From positions 1-11,187 of the forward strand of contig URLU01000061.1 in assembly GCA_900548765.1 (NCBI GenBank): a DNA stretch of 11,187 nt. The letters are read 5' to 3'. The translations under genes were made by a program, and so were the position numbers. The notes below the pieces were generated by a model. That model made no database searches, was not told the origin of the DNA, and worked only from the letters and a program-made list of their open reading frames with translations. This DNA is from an uncultured Lachnobacterium sp. (GTDB lineage: Bacteria > Bacillota > Clostridia > Lachnospirales > Lachnospiraceae). This document shows, one piece after another, positions 6,093-11,187 of the stretch; the first letter of the stretch is position 1, and each line of letters starts with the position of its first letter.

Positions 6093-7024
6093 ATCTCTTT
6101 CCTCCCCATGTCCGAGAGGCAGCGCCTTGCATCCTCATACAAGCCTGACAATATATCCGCAACCGGCCTAATCTCCTTCAGCTGCCCACATACCTGTCCT
6201 GCCATGACAGAACCTGTAGTCATATCGCCATCAATTACTGCCCTTCTTAAACCGCCCAGTGTGATTTTTTCAAGCTCCATCTTATCAGCCCCCTCTTTTT
6301 CAAGCTTAAGGTACTGACGTGCCATACGGTTTTTAAGTATTCTTACAGGTGCCCCCTGGGAGCGGCCTGTCACTGTTGTTGCATTATCCTTTGCTTCTAT
6401 AAGTGCCTGCTTGTAATTAATATGGATTGGACACTCCTCACTTACCAGAAGACATGTGCCTATCTGCACACCACAGGCTCCGAGAGCATAGGCCGCTGCC
6501 ATCTGCCTGCCATCTGCAATTCCCCCCGCTGCTATCACCGGCACATCTACTGCATCCACCATCTGGGGAACCAGAGTCATTGTGGTCATATCGCCTACAT
6601 GACCGCCACTTTCGCCTCCTTCTGCTATGATGGCATCTGCACCTGCTTCCACCATTTTTCTGGCAAGGAGAACGCTGGCAGCAACCGGTATGACAAGACT
6701 TCCGTTTTCCTTCCACATCGCCATGTATTTTCCCGGATTTCCGGCTCCCGTTGTGATGACCTGAATTTTTTCATCCCGCAGAAGCTCTGCTATGGCATCC
6801 ACATCAGGATTCATAAGCATAAGATTCACGCCGAAGGGTTTATCAGTCAGAGTCCTGCACTTATCTATTTCTGCCTTGAGCTGCTCATGGTTCATTCCTC
6901 CTGACGCAATCAGGCCTAATGCTCCTGCATTTGATACTGCTGCCGCAAACTCTCCTGTTGCGATATTTGCCATTCCTCCCTGTATGATTGGGTATTTTAT
7001 ATGTAAAAGTTCCTGTAAATTCAT
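6089..7024 (-). CDS. fabK: Flavin-dependent enoyl-ACP reductase FabK
   Basis: FMN enzyme of the nitronate monooxygenase (2-nitropropane dioxygenase) fold that reduces trans-2-enoyl-ACP with NAD(P)H, the last step of each cycle. It replaces FabI and is not inhibited by triclosan in known members. The 311 residues fit. Seen: IKYPIIQGGMANIA at the N-terminus, DKPFGVNLML, TTGAGNP, AEGGESGGHVG with H142 matching the catalytic His of pneumococcal FabK, PVIAAGGIADGRQ and GVQIGT for FMN phosphate, and the late GSVMAGQVCG block. These line up with FabK along the whole length; no [4Fe-4S] cysteine set like that of the related FabX was noticed. A perfect AGGAGG lies 5 bases before the ATG and overlaps the fabH stop. 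It is the only enoyl reductase in the window. Confidence 0.96.
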   Translation of the reverse strand: MNLQELLHIKYPIIQGGMANIATGEFAAAVSNAGALGLIASGGMNHEQLKAEIDKCRTLTDKPFGVNLMLMNPDVDAIAELLRDEKIQVITTGAGNPGKYMAMWKENGSLVIPVAASVLLARKMVEAGADAIIAEGGESGGHVGDMTTMTLVPQMVDAVDVPVIAAGGIADGRQMAAAYALGACGVQIGTCLLVSEECPIHINYKQALIEAKDNATTVTGRSQGAPVRILKNRMARQYLKLEKEGADKMELEKITLGGLRRAVIDGDMTTGSVMAGQVCGQLKEIRPVADILSGLYEDARRCLSDMGRKEI

Positions 7025-7033
7025 ATTAACCTC

Positions 7034-7975
7034 CTAGAAATCTATCACCACTGCTCCCCATGTTTTTCCTGCTCCAAACCCGGTCAAGAGCAGTGTCTGC
7101 CCTCTTTTGCAAATCCCCTTCTCAACAGCGTCGCTTAACGCAATTGCAAGGCTTGCAGCTGAGGTATTGGCATATTCATGGAGATTCATAAAAAACTTGT
7201 CCTTTGGCAGTTTCAGATGTCTGGCTACTGCATCCACGATTCTTGCATTTGCCTGATGACATATGAAAACGTCTATATCATCCAATGTAAGCCCTGCTTT
7301 TTTTACAACACTTTCAATAAGCTTAGGCACCGTGCTTACCGCAAATTTGTAGGTTGCCTGCCCCTCCATATGGACAAGGCTCCTCTCTCCTGCTTTGTTT
7401 GTGCAGTTTATTACATCCAAATCGCCATGACATCCAAACAGGCTTGTATATGCCCTGCTGTCATCAAGCTCTATTACTGCTGCACCTGCGCCGTCTCCAA
7501 ATAGTATACACGAACTCCGGTCAGTCATATCTAAGTGCCTTGATATGCACTCGCTGCCAACTAAAAGCCCGTATTTCTTCTCGCTCTGCATGAGAAGTCC
7601 CCTTATAGTCTCAAGACCAAATACAAAGCCTGAGCAGGCCGCGTTTAGGTCAAAGCATATTATGTCATCTGACAATTCAAGTTCCTTCTGCAGGAGACAT
7701 GCCGCAGATGGCACCAGATAATCCCCTGAGAATGTGGCAACCACCACTACACCGATTTCATTTACATCAATATCTGTCTGGGCAATTGCCCGGGTTGCCG
7801 CTGCTACAGCCAATGTTACATTGCTGTCTTTCTCACCACAAAAATGTCTTTTTTTCATTCCGGTTCTTGTAGTAATCCATTCATCCGTGGTATCAACCAT
7901 TTTGCTCAAATCATCATTTGTCACAATCCTTTCCGGTGCGTAATGACCTGTTGCAATAATGTGTAATCCCTTCAT
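7034..7975 (-). CDS. fabH: Beta-ketoacyl-ACP synthase III FabH
   Basis: Condenses an acyl-CoA primer (acetyl-CoA or a branched primer) with malonyl-ACP to start a chain. The 313 residues are typical. The Cys-His-Asn triad is visible: C114 in NAACSGFVFGLE, H240 in ICHQANARI, and N270 in HEYANTSAAS. Other family blocks are DEWITTRTGM near residue 31, LFGDGAGA near 158, and the C-terminal GFGAGKTWGA. Primer preference (straight or branched) cannot be told from what I see. The ATG follows the accA stop directly (TAAATG), with GGAGG ten bases upstream in the last codons of accA, so the two genes are probably coupled. It lies at the junction between the acetyl-CoA carboxylase genes and the fab genes. 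Confidence 0.96.
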   Translation of the reverse strand: MKGLHIIATGHYAPERIVTNDDLSKMVDTTDEWITTRTGMKKRHFCGEKDSNVTLAVAAATRAIAQTDIDVNEIGVVVVATFSGDYLVPSAACLLQKELELSDDIICFDLNAACSGFVFGLETIRGLLMQSEKKYGLLVGSECISRHLDMTDRSSCILFGDGAGAAVIELDDSRAYTSLFGCHGDLDVINCTNKAGERSLVHMEGQATYKFAVSTVPKLIESVVKKAGLTLDDIDVFICHQANARIVDAVARHLKLPKDKFFMNLHEYANTSAASLAIALSDAVEKGICKRGQTLLLTGFGAGKTWGAVVIDF

Positions 7976-8764
7976 TTATCTATTTCCTCCAAGCGTCAAA
8001 AACCTCTCATCAATCCTTCTGAATTTCTTATATCTCATGCGTTCAAGTTCTGTTCCGCTTTTATTTTCCAATACCTTTAATTCTCTCGTCAGAAGATTAT
8101 CCAGATTCGCATACAGGTCTGTCTCTTCTATTATTCCATCAATCACACCAAGCTCCTGCAAATCCTGGGCTGTAAGCTTCATTATCTCACTTGCCTCTGC
8201 CTTTCTTGCAGAGTCCTTCCACAGTATTGTTGCAAAGCCCTCCGGTGACAAAATCGAATAGATTGCATTTTCAAGCATAAATACCCGGTTTGCCACACCT
8301 ATTGCCAATGCGCCTCCGCTGCTGCCCTCTCCCGTAACTATAGATATAACCGGAACCGTCAGGCTGCTCATTCTGGCAAGATTATCTGCGATTGCCTGGC
8401 TCTGCCCAAACTCCTCTGCTTCCACCCCCGGATATGCTCCCGGTGTGTCTATAAATGTAATGACAGGGCGGTTAAATCTCTCTGCCTGTTCCATCATCCT
8501 CAGAGCCTTTCTATATCCTTCCGGCCCCGGCATTCCAAAATTACAGGTCAGATTTTCTTCAAGATTATTTCCCTTCCTGTGACCCAGTACAGTGACAGGT
8601 CTGCCATGAAAAAGAGCGATTCCTCCATAAATACTTCCATCCTCTTTTCCCAGCATATCCCCCTTCTGTTCAAAAAAATCCGTAAAAAGATTTTCAATAT
8701 AATCTGTTATTTTAGGACGACTGGCATCTCTTGCCAGCATCACCTTTTCCATTGCTGAATACAT
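7976..8764 (-). CDS. accA: Acetyl-CoA carboxylase carboxyltransferase subunit alpha AccA
   Basis: One half of the carboxyltransferase that moves the carboxyl group from biotin to acetyl-CoA to make malonyl-CoA; acts as an alpha2-beta2 complex with AccD. The 262 residues correspond to the short form common in Bacillota, which lacks about 50 residues of the E. coli N-terminal arm (319 residues). Crotonase-fold blocks seen: FGMPGPEGYRKALRMM (about 77-92), FIDTPGAYPGVEAEEFGQS (104-122), and GEGSSGGALAIG (145-156), then YSILSPEGFATILWKD. The stretch KGDMLGKEDGSIYGG replaces the more usual HGDR...DD-type segment. AAAGGA lies seven bases before the ATG. It starts four bases after the accD stop. Confidence 0.96.
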   Translation of the reverse strand: MYSAMEKVMLARDASRPKITDYIENLFTDFFEQKGDMLGKEDGSIYGGIALFHGRPVTVLGHRKGNNLEENLTCNFGMPGPEGYRKALRMMEQAERFNRPVITFIDTPGAYPGVEAEEFGQSQAIADNLARMSSLTVPVISIVTGEGSSGGALAIGVANRVFMLENAIYSILSPEGFATILWKDSARKAEASEIMKLTAQDLQELGVIDGIIEETDLYANLDNLLTRELKVLENKSGTELERMRYKKFRRIDERFLTLGGNR

Positions 8765-8768
8765 TTTT

Positions 8769-9614
8769 CTATCCTTTGATTCTTGGAATATCGTGCAGCA
8801 TAAGTATCTGACTTATGGTTTCACGCATCCTATCCCTGCTTACAACCTTGTCCACAAAACCATGCTTTTCCAGATATTCTGCTCTTTGAAACCCATCAGG
8901 AAGCTTCTGACCTATGGTCTGTTCTATAACCTTTGGTCCTGCAAAGCCAACCAGAGCATTAGGCTCTGCCAGATTTATATCTCCAAGTCCTGCGAAGCTC
9001 GCACTCACTCCACCAGTGGTTGGATGGGTAAAGTACACAATGTATAATCCGCCCTTTTTCTTATATCGCTCAAGAGCAGCGGATGTCTTTGCCATCTGCA
9101 TCAGGGATACAATTCCTTCCTGCATTCTGGCTCCACCACTTGCACAGAAGATAATAAGTGGCAGCTTGAAACGATAAGCATGTTCTATTGACCTGGTCAC
9201 AGTTTCTCCAACTTCAACTCCCATGCTCCCCATCATAAATTTGCTGTTCATCACAACTACAACGGCTTTTCTGCCATCAATTGTTCCGACTCCTCCCAGC
9301 ACAGCTTCCCTTGTGTGAAGCCTTTCCCTCAGTTCCTCTTTTTTCTCCACATATCCCTCAAAATCCAGAGGGTCAATTTCCGGGAAGTCAAAGTTAAACA
9401 CCTTGAATGAATTTTCATCCATCAGTGACATTATTCTTTTCTCAGGCGGCATAGCATAATAATGTCCACAGCCTGGACAGACATAAAGAGCTTCCTTTAT
9501 TTGTTTCTTTGTAAACTCCTGGCCACACTCGCTGCAGCTTATACATGCAGTGCTTTTGCGAAGCCTTCCAAAGCGTTCAAATTTTCCTCTTCTTTTTTCT
9601 ATTACCTTATTCAT
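8769..9614 (-). CDS. accD: Acetyl-CoA carboxylase carboxyltransferase subunit beta AccD
   Basis: Zinc-binding half of the acetyl-CoA carboxyltransferase, partner of AccA. The 281 residues from the chosen start carry the N-terminal zinc ribbon with C27, C30, C46 and C49, exactly the E. coli numbers, followed by the crotonase-type domain with SGGARMQEG (159-167) and HPTTGGVSASFAGLGD (197-212). The open frame runs up to an ATG at 9650, but that would overlap accC by 44 bases; ATG at 9614 follows GGAGAGGG and overlaps the accC stop by only eight bases (ATGAATAA), and restores the zinc-cysteine numbering. Overlap with accC suggests coupled translation to balance subunits of the complex. Confidence 0.96.
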   Translation of the reverse strand: MNKVIEKRRGKFERFGRLRKSTACISCSECGQEFTKKQIKEALYVCPGCGHYYAMPPEKRIMSLMDENSFKVFNFDFPEIDPLDFEGYVEKKEELRERLHTREAVLGGVGTIDGRKAVVVVMNSKFMMGSMGVEVGETVTRSIEHAYRFKLPLIIFCASGGARMQEGIVSLMQMAKTSAALERYKKKGGLYIVYFTHPTTGGVSASFAGLGDINLAEPNALVGFAGPKVIEQTIGQKLPDGFQRAEYLEKHGFVDKVVSRDRMRETISQILMLHDIPRIKG

Positions 9615-10986
9615 TGCCCTCTCCAAAAGCATCCCATGACAGGATTTCATCCATATGCTCTTCTATAAAGCCCACATTATATTTTCCTTTGATAAAATCC
9701 GGATGAAACAGGATCAGGTATTCAAAATCGCTTGTGGTAGTAATACCCTCTGTGGATATCTCCATAAGTGCCCGTCTCATTTTCCTTATCATCTCAAGCC
9801 TTGTAGGAGCATGGACTATAATCTTTGCCATCATGGAATCATAAAATGGACTTGTCTCATAACCGTTATAGAGCATGGTATCTACACGTACCCCCGGTCC
9901 TCCCGGCAGATTTAAGAATGTAATCTTCCCGGAATTTGGCATAAAGCCCTTAGCCGGATCCTCAGCATTAATTCTGCATTCCATGGCATGGCCTTTTAAC
10001 TTTATGTCCTCCTGTTCAAAACCGAGAGGTTCATGAAAGGCAATCCTTATCTGTTCCTTGATTAAATCAATTCCGGTAACCATTTCTGTGACACCATGCT
10101 CAACCTGAATCCTTGTGTTCATCTCAATAAAATAAAAATTATTATCTCCATCGAGCACAAACTCTACGGTACCTGCATTGGTATAGCCCGAGGCCTTTGC
10201 CGCATTCACTGCCGCAGCTCCCATTTTATCCCTCAGTTCATCTGAGAGAAGCATACATGGGCTTTCCTCTATAAGCTTTTGATTTTTTCTCTGAATTGAG
10301 CAATCTCTCTCTCCAAGATGGACAACATTCCCCATCTCATCAGCCAGAATCTGAAACTCTATATGTCTTGGATTTACTATGAGTTTTTCTATGTACATCT
10401 CATCATTTCCAAAACATGCCCTGGCTTCTGCCTTTGCCTCATCATAGGCTTTTTTCAATTCTTCCTCAGAATAAGCCCTCCTCATTCCTCTGCCGCCACC
10501 GCCAGCCGATGCCTTAAGGAGAACCGGATAGCCGATTCTATCAGCAATCTCTTTTGCCTCATCATAATCTTTAAGGGCTCCATCTGACCCCGGCACAACC
10601 GGCACATTGCCTTTTCTCACCATGGTCTTAGCCATCGCTTTATTGCCCATGGCGTCAATCACATCTGCTTTGGGTCCTATGAACTTGATATTGTTTTCCT
10701 CGCACAGCCTTGCAAAATCACTGTTCTCTGACAAAAAACCGAATCCCGGATGAATTGCATCACAGTGATTATCCAGTGCCGCTGTCAGTATGCTGTTCAT
10801 GTTCAGATAACTTTGACTGGCTTTCGCCGGGCCTATGCACACAGCCTTGGTTGCAAGCTTTACATGGAGCGAGTCCTTATCTGCTGTAGAGTATACAGCA
10901 ACCGTTTCAATATTCATTTCTATGCAGGTACGAATAATTCTTACTGCTATTTCGCCTCTGTTTGCAATTAAAATTCTCCGAAACAC
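9607..10986 (-). CDS. accC: Biotin carboxylase AccC
   Basis: ATP-grasp enzyme that carboxylates the biotin on AccB using bicarbonate and ATP, the first half-reaction of acetyl-CoA carboxylase. The 459 residues fit (E. coli 449). Seen: N-terminal ILIANRGEIAVRIIR, K116, K159 and glycine-rich ASAGGGGRGM (159-168), H209, ERDCSIQRKNQK (227-238 with C230 and K238), and E288, N290, R292 in IEMNTRIQVEH, all at E. coli numbering. The motif ends VEHGVTE where VEHPVTE is usual (Gly298). The start is a GTG at 10986, supported by AGGAG six bases upstream and by the N-terminal block beginning at once. Three bases separate it from the accB stop. Confidence 0.97.
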   Translation of the reverse strand: MFRRILIANRGEIAVRIIRTCIEMNIETVAVYSTADKDSLHVKLATKAVCIGPAKASQSYLNMNSILTAALDNHCDAIHPGFGFLSENSDFARLCEENNIKFIGPKADVIDAMGNKAMAKTMVRKGNVPVVPGSDGALKDYDEAKEIADRIGYPVLLKASAGGGGRGMRRAYSEEELKKAYDEAKAEARACFGNDEMYIEKLIVNPRHIEFQILADEMGNVVHLGERDCSIQRKNQKLIEESPCMLLSDELRDKMGAAAVNAAKASGYTNAGTVEFVLDGDNNFYFIEMNTRIQVEHGVTEMVTGIDLIKEQIRIAFHEPLGFEQEDIKLKGHAMECRINAEDPAKGFMPNSGKITFLNLPGGPGVRVDTMLYNGYETSPFYDSMMAKIIVHAPTRLEMIRKMRRALMEISTEGITTTSDFEYLILFHPDFIKGKYNVGFIEEHMDEILSWDAFGEGNE

Positions 10987-10989
10987 TTT

Positions 10990-11187
10990 CTACTCCTGAA
11001 TTACAAAAAGTGGTGTATCATACTCCACCATATCTTCATTTTCTACTAGCACAGACTTTATTACTCCTGATTTATGAGCTGCAACCTCATTCATCATTTT
11101 CATCGCTTCTATCAGACAGACCACATCACCCTTGTTTACATGATCTCCTACTGACACATATGGAGCTGCTTCCGGTGAGGCTGCTGA
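10990..11187 (-). CDS. accB: Biotin carboxyl carrier protein AccB, C-terminal part only
   Basis: Carrier that brings biotin between AccC and AccA/AccD. Only the last 65 residues are in the window; the start is beyond the right edge. The biotinyl domain is clear: YVSVGDHVNKGDVVCLIEAMKMMNE contains the EAMKM signature, whose lysine (codon 11100-11098) is the biotinylation site, followed by the second half of the barrel, AAHKSGVIKSVLVENED and the end DTPLFVIQE. The stop TAG lies three bases before the GTG of accC, and the ribosome site of accC overlaps the last accB codons. The Ala/Pro-rich stretch at the edge (residues SAASPEAAPYV) is probably the linker and the start of the domain. Confidence 0.95.
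   Translation of the reverse strand, partial: SAASPEAAPYVSVGDHVNKGDVVCLIEAMKMMNEVAAHKSGVIKSVLVENEDMVEYDTPLFVIQE

Noticed and set aside
6422..6904. A 160-codon plus-strand frame opposite fabK
   Set aside because: It is Cys/His-rich without a known domain and lies wholly within the antisense of an unmistakable fabK.
6089..7024. FabK gene being a FabX-type dehydrogenase/isomerase or a nitronate monooxygenase
   Set aside because: The full-length pattern including GGHVG, GAGNP and GSVMAGQ fits FabK, it sits inside the fab operon as the only enoyl reductase, and no cluster-binding cysteine set was seen.

Overview
The window carries a compact type II fatty acid synthesis (FAS II) operon, all on the minus strand, followed by a separately promoted purine permease gene. 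Purely AccBCDA/FabK-type FAS II genes, AGGAGG-like ribosome sites, AT-rich spacers and the short form of AccA point to a low-to-moderate GC Bacillota of the class Clostridia. A gut or rumen Lachnospiraceae-like organism is my best guess, from gene content and sequence style only; no database was searched.

Layout in the direction of transcription (right to left): accB (3' end only, cut by the right edge), accC, accD, accA, fabH, fabK, fabD, fabG, fabF, fabZ, then a MarR-family regulator, a HAD-family phosphatase, a 149-base spacer with a promoter, and an AzgA-type purine permease whose last residues run off the left edge. No spacer reaches 300 bases, and no tRNA, rRNA, CRISPR array, insertion sequence or prophage signal was seen. 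All the genes appear intact apart from the two cut by the window edges.

The genes form one pathway. AccB/AccC/AccD/AccA make malonyl-CoA from acetyl-CoA. FabD moves the malonyl group to acyl carrier protein (ACP). FabH starts the chain. FabF condenses, FabG reduces the ketone, FabZ dehydrates, and FabK (a flavin enoyl reductase, instead of FabI) completes each cycle. The genes are packed with 3-57 base gaps or 4-11 base overlaps, and several ribosome binding sites lie inside the previous gene, so co-transcription and translational coupling are likely. acpP and any recognised gene for unsaturated fatty acid synthesis (fabA, fabM) are not in the window.

Six initiation sites deserve care. For accD, fabG, fabF, fabZ and the HAD gene the longest open frame begins too far upstream, and the Shine-Dalgarno position (plus alignment of catalytic residues to E. 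coli or Pseudomonas numbering for accD, fabF and fabZ) picks an internal ATG. accC begins with GTG.

This is mostly a housekeeping region and I do not see a clearly new system. The points worth a second look are the position of the MarR gene at the distal end of the operon with a possible promoter of its own, the tightly linked HAD phosphatase of unknown substrate, the grouping of all acc genes ahead of the fab genes without acpP, and a pair of GTRTACAC motifs bracketing the permease promoter.
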